A DNA stretch of 64,000 bases from Mycolicibacterium boenickei (GCF_010731295.1 NZ_AP022579.1:5022001-5086000); one strand, 5' to 3'. Shown: positions 1 to 10,459, counted from the first letter of the stretch. The notes: generated by a model from the sequence alone, not told the origin. Made by a program: numbers and translations.

Positions 1-156
1 CCCTATCGCAACATCTTCGGCCCGAAAAGTCGCTGCGCGGTGGATCGCGGACCACCGGCGGGTGCGATGTTCAACGACTAGGGTGGGGACGCGCCTTGGT
101 TTGTCCCTCACCCTGTCCGACAGCCTGCTCACGGCCTGTCCCACAAAGGAGCACCC
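1..156. other. Left-edge non-coding stretch before ppgK
   Basis: No gene can be called. One plus-strand frame is open from the window edge to a TAG at 79-81 (26 codons) and could be the 3' end of a gene lying outside, but it is too short to identify. In M. tuberculosis the neighbour here is suhB, transcribed away from ppgK, so this may simply be the divergent intergenic region. The ppgK ribosome binding site lies at its right end. Confidence 0.3.
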
Positions 157-978
157 ATGACCGCACCCGATGCGCCCGCGGCAGATCCGGTTCCCGCCGT
201 CGAAGCCCAACGCCGCGGATTCGGCGTCGACGTCGGCGGCAGCGGGATCAAGGGCGGCATCGTCGACCTCGACACCGGGCAGCTCATCGGCGAGCGGTTC
301 AAGCTCGACACGCCGCAGCCGTCAACTCCGGAATCGGTGGCGAAAACGGTGGCTGCGGTGGTGGCCGAGTTCGGCTGGACGGGCAACGTGGGCGTCACCT
401 ACCCGGGCGTCGTCACCGACGGCATCGTGCGCACCGCGGCCAACGTCGACAAGGGCTGGATCGGCGTGAACGCCTCGGAGGTGATCAGCGCCGCGCTCGG
501 CGGACAGCCGGTGCGGGTGCTCAACGACGCCGACGCGGCAGGCCTGGCCGAGGAACGCTACGGGGCGGGCAAGGACAACTCCGGCGTGGTGGTGCTGCTG
601 ACCTTCGGCACCGGTATCGGCTCCGCAGTGATCCACAACGGTGTCTTGTTGCCCAACACCGAATTTGGCCACCTCGAAGTGGACGGCAAGGAGGCCGAAC
701 ACCGCGCCGCCTCCTCGGTGAAAGAACGCAAGGACTGGAGCTACGCCCGGTGGAGCGAGGAGGTGAACAAGGTTCTGGTGACGATCGAGAACGCGATCTG
801 GCCCGACCTGTTCATCGCCGGCGGCGGCATCAGCCGCAAGTCCGACAAGTGGCTGCCACTGCTGGAGATCCGCACCCCGATCGTCCCGGCGGCTTTGCTC
901 AACACCGCGGGCATCGTGGGCGCAGCCATGGCCAGTCAGGGCCCGGGCCCCGCCGGCACGCAGGCTACCGCCGGGTAA
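157..978 (+). CDS. ppgK: Polyphosphate glucokinase
   Basis: Phosphorylates glucose to glucose 6-phosphate with inorganic polyphosphate (or ATP) as donor in the cytosol. The 273-residue protein is a ROK-type sugar kinase. An N-terminal phosphate-binding loop (DVGGSGIKGG, about residues 24-33), the mid-protein LNDADAAGLAE segment carrying the catalytic Asp, LTFGTGIGSA and a C-terminal GGGISRK motif are all visible and match M. tuberculosis PpgK almost throughout. AAAGGAG seven bases before the ATG is a good ribosome binding site and decides the start. It lies directly upstream of sigA in the same direction, as in other mycobacteria. A frame-shifted open frame over the same bases is a GC-rich shadow. 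Confidence 0.95.
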   Translation: MTAPDAPAADPVPAVEAQRRGFGVDVGGSGIKGGIVDLDTGQLIGERFKLDTPQPSTPESVAKTVAAVVAEFGWTGNVGVTYPGVVTDGIVRTAANVDKGWIGVNASEVISAALGGQPVRVLNDADAAGLAEERYGAGKDNSGVVVLLTFGTGIGSAVIHNGVLLPNTEFGHLEVDGKEAEHRAASSVKERKDWSYARWSEEVNKVLVTIENAIWPDLFIAGGGISRKSDKWLPLLEIRTPIVPAALLNTAGIVGAAMASQGPGPAGTQATAG

Positions 979-1046
979 CTTTGCCGCTTCGGCCACCTCA
1001 CGTGCCGAAATTTGCCGCTCGGCACGGTGAACACCCACACTGTCGT

Positions 1047-1052
1047 TACAAT
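1047..1052 (+). promoter_or_regulatory. Possible sigA -10 element
   Basis: TACAAT fits the mycobacterial TANNNT -10 consensus and lies 132 nt before the chosen sigA start. No TTGAC-like -35 is visible at the normal distance. This is a weak prediction. Confidence 0.3.
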
Positions 1053-1184
1053 GGTCCTCGGCGGCCGCCTACCGAATAGCGGTGAATATCCCAGCCGATA
1101 AGAACGCCAACATTCGATAGCAGACGCTTTCGGTGGAGTATGCCCATGCCCGCCGAGAAATTTCGTGAGACCGAAAGGGTGTAC

Positions 1185-2627
1185 GTGGCAGCGACAAAGG
1201 CAAGCCCGGCGACCGACGAGCCGGTGAAGCGCACCGCTACCAAGACTCCCGCCAAGAAGGCCCCGGCCAAGCGGGCAGCCAAGAGCACCGCGGCCAAGGC
1301 TGAGGGCGGCACCGCCACCAAGCGCGCTCCCGCCAAGAAGGCGCCCGCCAAGAAGGCCACCAAGGCCGCGGCGAGCAAGCCCGAAGACGTCAACGACGAT
1401 CTCGAGACCACCGACGACCTGGAAGCCGGTCCCGGCGACGAGCTCGACGTCGAGGACACCGACCTCGAGCTCGACGACGACCTCGACACGGACGACGAGG
1501 TCGAGGAGTCCGGCGACGACGAGGACGAGGACGAGGCCGAGGAAGGCAAGGACGCCAAGGCGGCCACGCCTGCTGCGGGCAAGGCGGCCAAGGCCGACGA
1601 GGAGCATCCCGAGCCGTCCGAGAAGGACAAGGCCTCCGGCGACTTCGTGTGGGACGAGGAGGAGTCCGAGGCACTGCGGCAGGCCCGCAAGGACGCCGAG
1701 CTGACGGCTTCGGCCGACTCGGTGCGCGCCTACCTGAAGCAGATCGGCAAGGTCGCCCTGCTGAACGCCGAGGAAGAGGTCGAGCTCGCCAAGCGCATCG
1801 AGGCCGGTTTGTTCGCCACCCAGAAGATGGCCGAGTTCGCCGAGAAGGGCGAGAAGCTCACCACTCAGGTGCGACGCGACTACCAGTGGATCTGCCGCGA
1901 CGGCGATCGTGCGAAAAACCATCTGCTGGAAGCCAACCTGCGTCTGGTGGTGTCGCTGGCCAAGCGCTACACCGGCCGCGGCATGGCGTTCCTGGACCTC
2001 ATCCAGGAAGGCAACCTCGGCCTGATCCGCGCGGTCGAGAAGTTCGACTACACCAAGGGCTACAAGTTCTCCACGTACGCCACCTGGTGGATCCGCCAGG
2101 CCATCACCCGTGCCATGGCCGACCAGGCCCGCACCATCCGTATCCCGGTGCACATGGTCGAGGTGATCAACAAGCTCGGCCGCATCCAGCGTGAGCTGCT
2201 GCAGGACCTGGGCCGCGAGCCCACGCCCGAAGAGCTGGCCAAGGAAATGGACATCACGCCGGAGAAGGTGCTGGAGATCCAGCAGTACGCGCGTGAACCC
2301 ATCTCGCTGGACCAGACCATCGGTGACGAGGGTGACAGCCAGCTCGGTGACTTCATCGAGGACTCCGAGGCCGTCGTGGCCGTCGACGCCGTGTCCTTCA
2401 CCCTGCTGCAGGATCAGCTGCAGTCGGTGCTGGAGACGCTGTCCGAGCGTGAGGCCGGCGTGGTCCGGCTGCGGTTCGGCCTGACCGACGGCCAGCCGCG
2501 CACACTGGACGAGATCGGCCAGGTCTACGGCGTGACCCGTGAGCGCATCCGCCAGATCGAGTCCAAGACCATGAGCAAGCTGCGGCACCCCAGCCGCTCA
2601 CAGGTGCTGCGCGACTACCTGGACTAG
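1185..2627 (+). CDS. sigA: RNA polymerase principal sigma factor SigA
   Basis: Essential housekeeping sigma-70 factor. The GTG at 1185 is preferred because GAAAGGG lies 5 nt before it and the protein then begins VAATKAS, as in M. tuberculosis SigA. The upstream ATG at 1140 lacks this support. The 480-residue product has a Lys/Ala/Pro-rich N-terminus with repeated KKAPAKK units, a strongly acidic segment (about 70-125), region 1.2 ([14 protein letters not shown]), regions 2.1-2.4 (about 245-315, including [14 protein letters not shown]), region 3, and region 4.2 near 440-470 ([10 protein letters not shown]). The conserved core is nearly identical to known mycobacterial SigA. The N-terminal extension is slightly shorter than the 528-residue M. 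tuberculosis form. A perfect hairpin follows the stop. Confidence 0.97.
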   Translation: MAATKASPATDEPVKRTATKTPAKKAPAKRAAKSTAAKAEGGTATKRAPAKKAPAKKATKAAASKPEDVNDDLETTDDLEAGPGDELDVEDTDLELDDDLDTDDEVEESGDDEDEDEAEEGKDAKAATPAAGKAAKADEEHPEPSEKDKASGDFVWDEEESEALRQARKDAELTASADSVRAYLKQIGKVALLNAEEEVELAKRIEAGLFATQKMAEFAEKGEKLTTQVRRDYQWICRDGDRAKNHLLEANLRLVVSLAKRYTGRGMAFLDLIQEGNLGLIRAVEKFDYTKGYKFSTYATWWIRQAITRAMADQARTIRIPVHMVEVINKLGRIQRELLQDLGREPTPEELAKEMDITPEKVLEIQQYAREPISLDQTIGDEGDSQLGDFIEDSEAVVAVDAVSFTLLQDQLQSVLETLSEREAGVVRLRFGLTDGQPRTLDEIGQVYGVTRERIRQIESKTMSKLRHPSRSQVLRDYLD

Positions 2628-2651
2628 TCCCGCACAACCGCTTGTAACGAG

Positions 2652-2684
2652 ATTGGCCCCCTCCGCCTGACGGAGGGGGCCAAT
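2652..2684. terminator. Hairpin between convergent sigA and histidine phosphatase genes
   Basis: Perfect 14-bp inverted repeat (arms 2652-2665 and 2671-2684) with a five-base loop CCTGA, centred in the 71-bp gap between two convergent stops. It has no U-run, so it is best read as a bidirectional hairpin terminator. Confidence 0.75.
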
Positions 2685-2698
2685 TCTCATTGCATTAC

Positions 2699-4138
2699 TC
2701 AGCTGTCCGAATCAGCGGATGCCTTCTCGGACCCGGTGGTGTCACGCGAAGCGCTTGGCGCGCCGACACTCTCGGACACCTTCTTGGCGGCACCGGTGAG
2801 GCTGCCGACCGAAGACTTCACCGTCGACCTGAGCTGATCGGCGGCATCCGACACCGCTGACCGGACCTGGTCGCCGGTGCGCTTGGCGTCGGCGAAGGCC
2901 TTTCCGGGCTTGACCATGTTGCCGGCCCTCAGGTCGGTGGCACCGGCGCCCCGAACCGCTGAGGTCACCTTCCGGGTCGCGCTGTCGCGATCGGCCCCGG
3001 CTGCTGCCTGCGCTTCCTTCGGGTCTGCCACCACAGCGTTCAACGGCTTCAGCATGCTCGTGGCCGAAGTCGTGTCCGGGGCAACGCTCTTGACCGTGTC
3101 GGACACCTTGTCGGTGAGCTCCGAGACCGGATCGGTTTCGGGGTTGGTCACCTTGTCGAAGACCTTGCCGACCCGCTTGATGACCTCGGCGTTGATGGCC
3201 CGGTTGAACTTGGCCATCGACAAGGACGCATCGGCCACACTGCGATTGATCGCGGTGGCGACCTTGATCAGGTCACCCGTGGCGAACGAGTCCGTGGCCT
3301 GCTTCATGGCGGCTTCCAGCTGGCGGGTCAGTGTCCGCACCTGCAATCCGACCTCGTGCCCGAAGGTCGGCTCGGGGCTGAACCGCTGGCCGTTCCAGTC
3401 CACCAGCGTCCAGCCGTCTTCGGGGTTGCCCTCGATGACGACATAGTCGGTGTTGCCGAGCGCGTGCTGGCTCAGCAGCATGCCCTTCTCCGCCAGTGTG
3501 AGGTTCTTGGCGTTCATCATGGTCCAGAACATGATGGTGCCGCCGTGGGAGAACACGATGACGTTGCGATCGCCCTTGTCGTACATGGTCTTCAACGCAC
3601 CCTCGACACGCGCGTCGAACTCGTTGCCGTCGATCGAACCCGGGATGCGCTCCCCGAGCTGACCGGCGAACGCCCACGCGATCGGCGCCTTGAGATAGCC
3701 GCCCAACGCACCGCTCTCGGGCGTGCCCTCGTAGTCGCCGGCCTCGATCTCCTGCAGGCCGGGCAACACCTGGATCGGCAGGCCGAGATAGGCCGACATC
3801 GGTTCTGCGGTCTGCTGGGTACGGATCATCTGCGATGCGTAGATGGCGTCGTAGTTGTTGTCGCCCAGCTTGTCGACCACCGCCTGGGCCTGCTCCCGGC
3901 CCAGCGGGGTGAGCGACGGACCGGGTGTCGAGGTGTCGATGTTCCCCGACGTGTTGCCCGCGGACTGGCCGTGCCGCACGAAAGTGACCCGCATGTTCTC
4001 TGCGGCCCACGCGGGCAGCACGGACATCACGAAGAAGCCGAAGGCGGTCAGCACGATGCCGAGACCTCTCCATGTCGTTCTCGAACGGCGACGCACAGCG
4101 GGTACGGCACCGTTGTCGAACTTGCTCTGTCGGTCCAT
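2699..4138 (-). CDS. Secreted histidine phosphatase family protein with long C-terminal tail
   Basis: A 479-residue exported member of the histidine phosphatase (phosphoglycerate-mutase-like) superfamily. A basic N-terminus and a hydrophobic stretch (about 26-46, ending AWA) form a signal peptide or anchor. The catalytic RHG motif is at 55-57 (His56 the phospho-acceptor), and the second catalytic His is in SHGG near 198. The phosphatase fold ends around residue 260. The remaining 220 residues are Ala/Ser/Lys/Asp-rich and probably helical, with repeated K/S/V patterns, and have no recognised domain. The purine-rich GAGGGAGAGG just before the ATG supports the start. The substrate cannot be deduced. 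The gene converges on sigA. Confidence 0.85.
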   Translation of the reverse strand: MDRQSKFDNGAVPAVRRRSRTTWRGLGIVLTAFGFFVMSVLPAWAAENMRVTFVRHGQSAGNTSGNIDTSTPGPSLTPLGREQAQAVVDKLGDNNYDAIYASQMIRTQQTAEPMSAYLGLPIQVLPGLQEIEAGDYEGTPESGALGGYLKAPIAWAFAGQLGERIPGSIDGNEFDARVEGALKTMYDKGDRNVIVFSHGGTIMFWTMMNAKNLTLAEKGMLLSQHALGNTDYVVIEGNPEDGWTLVDWNGQRFSPEPTFGHEVGLQVRTLTRQLEAAMKQATDSFATGDLIKVATAINRSVADASLSMAKFNRAINAEVIKRVGKVFDKVTNPETDPVSELTDKVSDTVKSVAPDTTSATSMLKPLNAVVADPKEAQAAAGADRDSATRKVTSAVRGAGATDLRAGNMVKPGKAFADAKRTGDQVRSAVSDAADQLRSTVKSSVGSLTGAAKKVSESVGAPSASRDTTGSEKASADSDS

Positions 4139-4422
4139 TTCCTCTCCCTCTATTAGGTTGTCGAGCCCGCGGTGGCCACGGCCCGGATTTTCCCGATCGA
4201 ATGCGACTGCGCGACTGCGGATTTGACCGGTGTGTCGCCCGCCTCACTGCGCCGGGCCGTGTGATCGTGCGCACTCACCGAACTTCCGGGAGCGGCAGTC
4301 TCGCTCAGCGGTACAAGATTTTGGGTGGTGTGGTATAGCTGCGGATTCCGCGAATCCCGCTGCGCGGAACATGCGCACCGGGCGTGGCGCCGATGTGGTG
4401 TGGTGAGGCACAGGAGGCGGAA

Positions 4423-5349
4423 ATGAAAGTCGATCCGGAGATCGCGGCACTACTGCCGGTACTGAACACCGGTTTCCCCGCGGTCGAGACGATGAGCGGA
4501 GCCGAGGCCAGGGCTGCCGTGCGGTCCAGGTATCGGCCGCCGCAACAGCCACAGCCGATCGGGTCGGTCGAGGACCTCGTCATTCCCGGCGACATCCCGG
4601 TACGGATCTACCGTCCGGCAACGGATCTGACCGGACCGTTGCCGATCGTCGTGTACGCGCACGGCGGCGGGTTCGTGTTCTGCGACCTCGACACCCACGA
4701 CGACCTGTGCCGGTCGCTGTCCAACGGCGTCGGGGCGATGGTGGTGTCCGTCGACTACCGTCTGGCGCCCGAGTCACGCTGGCCGGCAGCCGCCGACGAT
4801 GTCTATGCCGCCTTGTGCTGGGTGGCCCGCCGGGCCGACGAACTCGGCGGTGACGTGTCGAAGATCGTCGTCGCCGGCGACAGCGCCGGCGGCAACCTCG
4901 CCGCCGTCACCGCGATCCTCGCCCGCGATCGGGGTGGTCCGGAGATCGCGGGTCAGGCACTGCTGTATCCGGTCATCGCCGCGGATTTCGACACCGAGTC
5001 CTACCGCCGTTTCGAAACGGGGTTCTACAACACCCGCGCCGCCATGGTCTGGTACTGGGAGCAATACCTCCCGGACACCGGCGACCGCAGCCATCCCCAC
5101 GCATCACCACTGCACGCGGAGGTGTCCGGACTGCCACCGGCAGTGGTCGTCACGGCGGGTTTCGACCCGCTGCAATCCGAAGGCGAGGTCTATGCCGAAA
5201 CACTTGCCGCCCAGGGTGTTCCGGTGGTGCACCGGTGTTACCCCGGCGCCATCCACGGGTTCATGACCATGCCGGGGCTGACCCTGGCCGACGCCGCCAG
5301 GCGTCAGGTGTGCGCCGATATCCGCGCGATACTGGACCGCGACGGCTGA
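4423..5349 (+). CDS. Alpha/beta hydrolase, hormone-sensitive-lipase type esterase
   Basis: A 308-residue carboxylesterase of the HSL/Lip family. The oxyanion motif HGGGF is at 80-84, the nucleophile elbow GDSAGG has Ser154, and the acid (AGFDPL, about 249) and His (GAIHGF, about 279) follow in the expected order. The ATG at 4423 is chosen because AGGAGG lies five bases upstream. An in-frame GTG at 4384 would add 13 residues without such a site. It heads the catabolic island and converges on a Baeyer-Villiger monooxygenase. Its likely role is hydrolysis of a short or medium ester, plausibly a product of that oxygenase (inference from context). Confidence 0.88.
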   Translation: MKVDPEIAALLPVLNTGFPAVETMSGAEARAAVRSRYRPPQQPQPIGSVEDLVIPGDIPVRIYRPATDLTGPLPIVVYAHGGGFVFCDLDTHDDLCRSLSNGVGAMVVSVDYRLAPESRWPAAADDVYAALCWVARRADELGGDVSKIVVAGDSAGGNLAAVTAILARDRGGPEIAGQALLYPVIAADFDTESYRRFETGFYNTRAAMVWYWEQYLPDTGDRSHPHASPLHAEVSGLPPAVVVTAGFDPLQSEGEVYAETLAAQGVPVVHRCYPGAIHGFMTMPGLTLADAARRQVCADIRAILDRDG

Positions 5350-5358
5350 TCCCCCCCA

Positions 5359-5383
5359 GGCCGGCGGCGAAAAGCCGCCGGCC
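5359..5383. terminator. Hairpin between convergent esterase and monooxygenase genes
   Basis: Perfect 10-bp GC stem (5359-5368 with 5374-5383) around a GAAAA loop, in the 46-bp gap between two convergent stop codons. It is probably a bidirectional terminator. Confidence 0.75.
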
Positions 5384-5395
5384 CTGCTGGGACCG

Positions 5396-7042
5396 CTAGG
5401 CGGTCAGGTCCTGGTGGATGTCGAAGCCCTTGTAGCCGGCCGCGGCCACGTCGGCGATGATCTCGCCATACACCCCGAACCCGCCGACGAACGGCATGAA
5501 CACCCGCGGCTTGCCCGGGATGTTCGCGCCGAGATACCACGAATTCGCCTGTGGCATCAGCGTTTCAGCGGCACGTCGGGTGCATTCGTCCACCCATTCG
5601 GCTGCGGCGTCCGCGCGGGCCTCGATCGCCGGAGCGCCCTGGGCGTCGAGATGGGCGATCGCGTCGGCCACCCAGTTCAGGTGCAATTCCGAGTGCAGCA
5701 CCATGTTGGCCAACACAGACGGGGCGCCGGGGCCCGCGATGTTGAACAGGTTGGGGAAACCAGGAACACCGAGGCCGAGGTAGGTGATCGGCCCTTCGGC
5801 CCAGGCCTCGTTGAGGGTCCGGCCGTCACGGCCCACCACATTGAGCTTCTGGACCGAACCGGTCATCGCGTCGAATCCGGTTGCCAGCACCAGTGCATCG
5901 AGATCGTAGTGCGCCTCGGTGGTGTCCAGACCCGAGGCGTCGATCCGCTCGATCGGTGTGGCCCGCAGGTTCACCAGCTCGACGTTGTCCCGGTTGAAGG
6001 TCTGGAAGTAGTTGTCGTCAGTGCAGATTCGTTTGGCACCGATCGGATGATCCTTCGGGATCAGCACGTCGGCCACAGCGGGGTCGTCGATCACGGCCCG
6101 CACCTTCTGCTCCCAGAACAGCCGCGCGGTGTCGTTGGCCTCGATGGTGAGCAACTGGTCCGGGAAGGCCTTGGAGAACAACACGCCGCCGAGCTCCCAG
6201 CGCCGCTCGTAGGTCTCCTGCAACTCCTCGGCGGAGACCTCGAGGGCGGACTTGGGGTGAGGCTGATGCGGCGAGCCGCCGCCGCTGAGCATCGAGAGCC
6301 TGCGCCGCTCGGCATAGCCGGCCTTCTGTGCCGCGCGCGTCTCGTCGTCGAGCGGGATGTTGCCGGCCGGCACGCTGTAGTTGGGGGTGCGCTGGAAGAC
6401 GTAGAGCTGCGTGGCCTCTTTGGCGATGCACGGAATCGCCTGGATGCCAGAGGATCCGGTGCCGATCACGCCGACCCGCTTGCCGGTGAAATCGACGCCT
6501 TCGTGCGGCCAGTGCGCGGTGTGGTAGATCTCCCCCGCGAACGAATCGAGGCCTTCGATGGCCGGGATGTTGGCGTTCGACAGCGGCCCGACCGCCAGGA
6601 TGCAGAAGCGCGCGGACACCGCGTCGCCGCGATCGGTACGGACCTCCCAGCGCAGCGTTTTCTCGTCCAGCACCATGTCGGTCACGCGGGTCTCGAAAGA
6701 GATGTCGCGGCGCAGGTCGAACCGGTCGGCCACGTGGTTGAGATAGGCCAGGATCTCCGGCTGGGTGGCGTACTTCTCGGTCCAGTTCCACTCCTGCTCG
6801 AGCTCGGGGTCGAACGAGTAGGAGTAGTCGACACTTTCGACGTCGCACCGGGCACCTGGGTAACGGTTCCAGTACCAGACACCACCCACACCGGCCGCGG
6901 CCTCGAACACCCGCACCGAAAGGCCTTGCCCGCGAAGGCGATGCAATGCGTACAGTCCGGCGAAACCGGCTCCCACCACAACGACGTCCACCTCGGCGGT
7001 GGTTTTTTCGGCGGTACCTGACGGAGCTGGCTGGGCTGTCAC
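5396..7042 (-). CDS. Baeyer-Villiger-type flavin monooxygenase
   Basis: A 548-residue FAD/NADPH monooxygenase of the cyclohexanone-monooxygenase type, which inserts oxygen beside a ketone to give an ester or lactone. An N-terminal FAD-binding GxGxxG is at 24-29 (GAGFAG), the BVMO fingerprint FxGxxxHxxxW is at 168-178, and the NADPH-binding GTGSSG follows at about 194-199. LATGFDAMTG and the C-terminal GVPGFPNLF segment are also typical. The GTG start is supported by GAAAGG seven bases upstream. The divergent neighbour is a WS/DGAT acyltransferase and the convergent one an esterase, a grouping also seen in the M. tuberculosis mymA operon. The substrate is unknown. Confidence 0.92.
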   Translation of the reverse strand: MTAQPAPSGTAEKTTAEVDVVVVGAGFAGLYALHRLRGQGLSVRVFEAAAGVGGVWYWNRYPGARCDVESVDYSYSFDPELEQEWNWTEKYATQPEILAYLNHVADRFDLRRDISFETRVTDMVLDEKTLRWEVRTDRGDAVSARFCILAVGPLSNANIPAIEGLDSFAGEIYHTAHWPHEGVDFTGKRVGVIGTGSSGIQAIPCIAKEATQLYVFQRTPNYSVPAGNIPLDDETRAAQKAGYAERRRLSMLSGGGSPHQPHPKSALEVSAEELQETYERRWELGGVLFSKAFPDQLLTIEANDTARLFWEQKVRAVIDDPAVADVLIPKDHPIGAKRICTDDNYFQTFNRDNVELVNLRATPIERIDASGLDTTEAHYDLDALVLATGFDAMTGSVQKLNVVGRDGRTLNEAWAEGPITYLGLGVPGFPNLFNIAGPGAPSVLANMVLHSELHLNWVADAIAHLDAQGAPAIEARADAAAEWVDECTRRAAETLMPQANSWYLGANIPGKPRVFMPFVGGFGVYGEIIADVAAAGYKGFDIHQDLTA

Positions 7043-7288
7043 TGTGTTGCCTTTCGCTTCGAGATTCGGCTTGTCACGTTACGAACCGGAGTGTGAGGCG
7101 GACAGCACTTGTCTCACTCACCGGTACCGAGACCCGATCCGGCGGCAGCAAAATAGCAATCCGGCGCGGCGCATTGCCTTCCGCAACTATCCAAGTCTCG
7201 CTGACCGGGAATTTTGCACCGATTCAGCCCCTGAACCTCCATATTTCAGCCATCCACATCCGGGTGGTCAGCGAACGGGGGGTCAGCA
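7043..7288. promoter_or_regulatory. Divergent promoter region, monooxygenase / WS-DGAT
   Basis: A 246-bp gene-free stretch between divergent starts that must hold promoters for both genes. A loose inverted repeat with GTGAG/CTCAC ends lies about 50 nt from the monooxygenase start. No confident -10/-35 pair was identified. Confidence 0.4.
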
Positions 7289-8674
7289 GTGAAGCGGTTG
7301 TCGGGCATGGATGCCATGTTCCTGTCGATGGAAGGCACCGAGTGGCCCCAACACACGTTGGGGTTGATGATCCTCGACCCTTCCGGGGCACCAGGGTTCG
7401 ACTACGAACACCTGCGCGATCACCTGGACCAGCGGCTGCCGTACCTGCCGCAGTTCCGGCGCCGGATCCAACAGGTTCCGCTGCAACTCGACCGGCCGGT
7501 CTGGGTCGACGACCCGGCGTTCAAGCTGGACTACCACGTCCACCGCGCCGCGCTGCCGGCTCCGGGCGGCACCCGCGAGCTGGCCGAACTCGTCGGGGAG
7601 ATCCTGGCCCGCCAGCTCGACCGCAACCAGCCGCTCTGGGAGAGCTGGTTCGTCGAAGGCCTGGAAGGCGGGCGCGTGGCCTACATCGCCAAGACCCACC
7701 ACTCGATGGTCGACGGAGTCTCGGGCGCCGGCCTGTCCTCGGTGCTGTGCGACGTCACCCCGAACGCCGACAGGCCCGTGGTGGACCTGCCCCAGGAGGG
7801 CGAACAACCCCGGCATTCCGCTGTCGAGCTGTTCGCGAAGGGCACGTTCGCGGCCGCCACCTCCCCGCCGCAGATCGCCCGGTATCTCGGTCAGACCGTC
7901 CGGACCGCGGTGACCACGATCGGTCACCTCCGGCGTGACAATCCCCCACCGCGGCCGATGAGCGCACCGAAGACGAGCTTCAACGGCGCGCTGAGTTCGC
8001 ACCGCAGCTTCGCCTACACCTCGCTGCCGCTGTCCGATGTCAAGCACGCCAAGAACAGCTTCGGCGTCAAGGTCAACGACGTGATCCTGTGCGTCGTTTC
8101 GGGAGCGCTGCGCACTTATCTCGCGAAACGCGATGCGCTGCCGGATAGCTCGATCCTGGCCACGGTGCCGATGTCGACGCGCGACGCCGGCGACGACGAA
8201 CCCGGCAATTTCGTGCACGCGATGGTCGCGACCCTGTGTACCGACGTGGAGGATCCGGTCGAGCGGCTGTCGGCGATCCACAACGGAATGAACAGCGCCA
8301 AGGCGCTGGCCGAGGACCTGCAGGCGCAGCAGGGTGTCGGTCTGACCGACTTCACGCCGCCGCTGCTGCTGAACCTGCTGTTCAAGGGATTCCGGGCGGC
8401 CAAGCTGGAGGACAAGCTCCCACTGGCCAGCAACCTCATCGTCTCCAACGTGCCCGGACCACCCGTTCAGCTCTACATGGCCGGTGCCCGCATCGAACAT
8501 ATGGTCCCGGTCGGCCCGCTGACCGTCGGGATGGGCATCAACGTCACGGTGTTCAGCTACGGCGATTTCGTCGACGTCGGCGTCCAGACCGATCCGGACC
8601 TGGTCGAGGACCCCTGGGAGCTGCTCGAGGGTGCCACGGCCGAACTCGAGCGGCTGATGTCCGCCGCCCGCTGA
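7289..8674 (+). CDS. WS/DGAT family O-acyltransferase
   Basis: A wax-ester synthase / acyl-CoA:diacylglycerol acyltransferase of 461 residues, which transfers acyl-CoA groups to an alcohol or diacylglycerol to make storage or wall lipid. The catalytic HHxxxDG motif (HHSMVDG) is at 137-143, the N-terminal LSGMDAMFL typical of the family is intact, and the late SNVPGPP motif is present. The length is standard. The GTG start has a run of six Gs (7277-7282) six bases upstream. The orientation is divergent from the monooxygenase. Mycobacteria carry many paralogues, so acceptor specificity cannot be assigned. Confidence 0.93.
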   Translation: MKRLSGMDAMFLSMEGTEWPQHTLGLMILDPSGAPGFDYEHLRDHLDQRLPYLPQFRRRIQQVPLQLDRPVWVDDPAFKLDYHVHRAALPAPGGTRELAELVGEILARQLDRNQPLWESWFVEGLEGGRVAYIAKTHHSMVDGVSGAGLSSVLCDVTPNADRPVVDLPQEGEQPRHSAVELFAKGTFAAATSPPQIARYLGQTVRTAVTTIGHLRRDNPPPRPMSAPKTSFNGALSSHRSFAYTSLPLSDVKHAKNSFGVKVNDVILCVVSGALRTYLAKRDALPDSSILATVPMSTRDAGDDEPGNFVHAMVATLCTDVEDPVERLSAIHNGMNSAKALAEDLQAQQGVGLTDFTPPLLLNLLFKGFRAAKLEDKLPLASNLIVSNVPGPPVQLYMAGARIEHMVPVGPLTVGMGINVTVFSYGDFVDVGVQTDPDLVEDPWELLEGATAELERLMSAAR

Positions 8675-8808
8675 CCGAGCGCCCACCCCGTTCCCGCTGA
8701 ATGAGACTTTCCGCCACGCCCCCGCGACGGCGGCGAATATCGTTGTGTTCATATCCGGCGCGGTTGCGGCCAAGATCGCCACTTGACCCCGCCGGCGACT
8801 CACGGTGA

Positions 8809-9600
<792 letters not shown>

Positions 9601-9605
9601 TTGCC

Positions 9606-10397
9606 ATGAAACGACTTGAGGGACGCCGGATTCTGGTGACCGGCGCGGGATCCGGGATCGGACAGGCCACCGCACTGCGACTGCTCGCGGAGGGCGCCGC
9701 GGTGGTGGGGGCCGACATCTCGGCCGAGGGCCTGGAATCCACCGGTCAGAGCGCGCAGGGGGCAGGCAGCGCGGACCGGTTCACCGCACTGACGATGAAC
9801 ATCGGCGACGAGGCATCGGTGGTGGCCGGTGTGCGCAGCGCGGTCGAGACGCTGGGCGGTCTCGACTCGGTGGTGAACGCGGCGGGCATGCTGCGCGCAG
9901 TGCACACGCACGAGATGTGTCTGCAGGAGTGGAACCAGATCATCACGGTGAACCTCACCGGGACGTTCCTGGTGATCCGCGAGACCCTGCCGGCACTACT
10001 GGAGAATCCGCAGAGCGCGATCGTGAACTTCAGTTCGACGTCGGCGGCGTTCGCCCATCCGTACATGGCGGCGTACGCGGCCAGCAAGGGCGGCATCCAG
10101 GCGATGACGCATGCGCTCGCCCTCGAGTACGGCAAGCAGGGCCTGCGGGCCGTCAGCGTCGCGCCGGGCAGCATCAAGTCCGGAATCACCGACGCCACAC
10201 CGGGACTCGTTCCCGCCGACGCCGACTGGTCGTTGTTCGCCAAGCTGTCGCCCATCATGCCGACCAACCTGGACTCCGGCGGGGCGGGAATGGGCGCGCC
10301 ATCCGCGGTCGCGGGCGTGATCGCGATGCTGGTATCCGACGACGGTGCCTTCATCAGCGGCACCGAGATCAGGATCGACGGCGGAACCCACGCCTGA
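9606..10397 (+). CDS. SDR family oxidoreductase
   Basis: Classical SDR of 263 residues: TGAGSGIG near the N-terminus, VVNAAG, catalytic Ser in NFSSTS and YAASKGG, and C-terminal DGG. The ATG at 9606 begins MKRLEGRRILVTG. An in-frame GTG at 9597 overlaps the previous stop as GTGA and would add three residues, so translational coupling is possible either way. Two genes in tandem suggest successive redox steps on related alcohols or ketones, but the substrate is unknown. A strong hairpin terminator follows. Confidence 0.87.
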   Translation: MKRLEGRRILVTGAGSGIGQATALRLLAEGAAVVGADISAEGLESTGQSAQGAGSADRFTALTMNIGDEASVVAGVRSAVETLGGLDSVVNAAGMLRAVHTHEMCLQEWNQIITVNLTGTFLVIRETLPALLENPQSAIVNFSSTSAAFAHPYMAAYAASKGGIQAMTHALALEYGKQGLRAVSVAPGSIKSGITDATPGLVPADADWSLFAKLSPIMPTNLDSGGAGMGAPSAVAGVIAMLVSDDGAFISGTEIRIDGGTHA

Positions 10398-10410
10398 TCA
10401 CCGATATCGG

Positions 10411-10451
10411 AAACGGTGGGCGGCGCTGACAATCAGCGCCGCCCACCGTTT
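10411..10451. terminator. Strong bidirectional hairpin terminator
   Basis: A perfect 19-bp stem (10411-10429 with 10433-10451) and a CAA loop, with short T/A runs on both flanks, between convergent SDR and acyl-CoA-dehydrogenase-fold genes. It is the longest perfect stem noticed in the window. Confidence 0.9.
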
Positions 10452-10459
10452 TCCGTCGG

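Noticed and set aside
1240..1380. AAGAAGGCC-type direct repeats inside sigA
   Set aside because: They code for the Lys/Ala/Pro-rich KKAPAKK units of the SigA N-terminus, common in mycobacterial SigA, and are not a mobile element.
936..2588. Long minus-strand open frame of 550 codons over sigA
   Set aside because: Lies entirely antisense to sigA, with Leu/Gly/Val-rich low-complexity translation typical of a GC-rich shadow frame.
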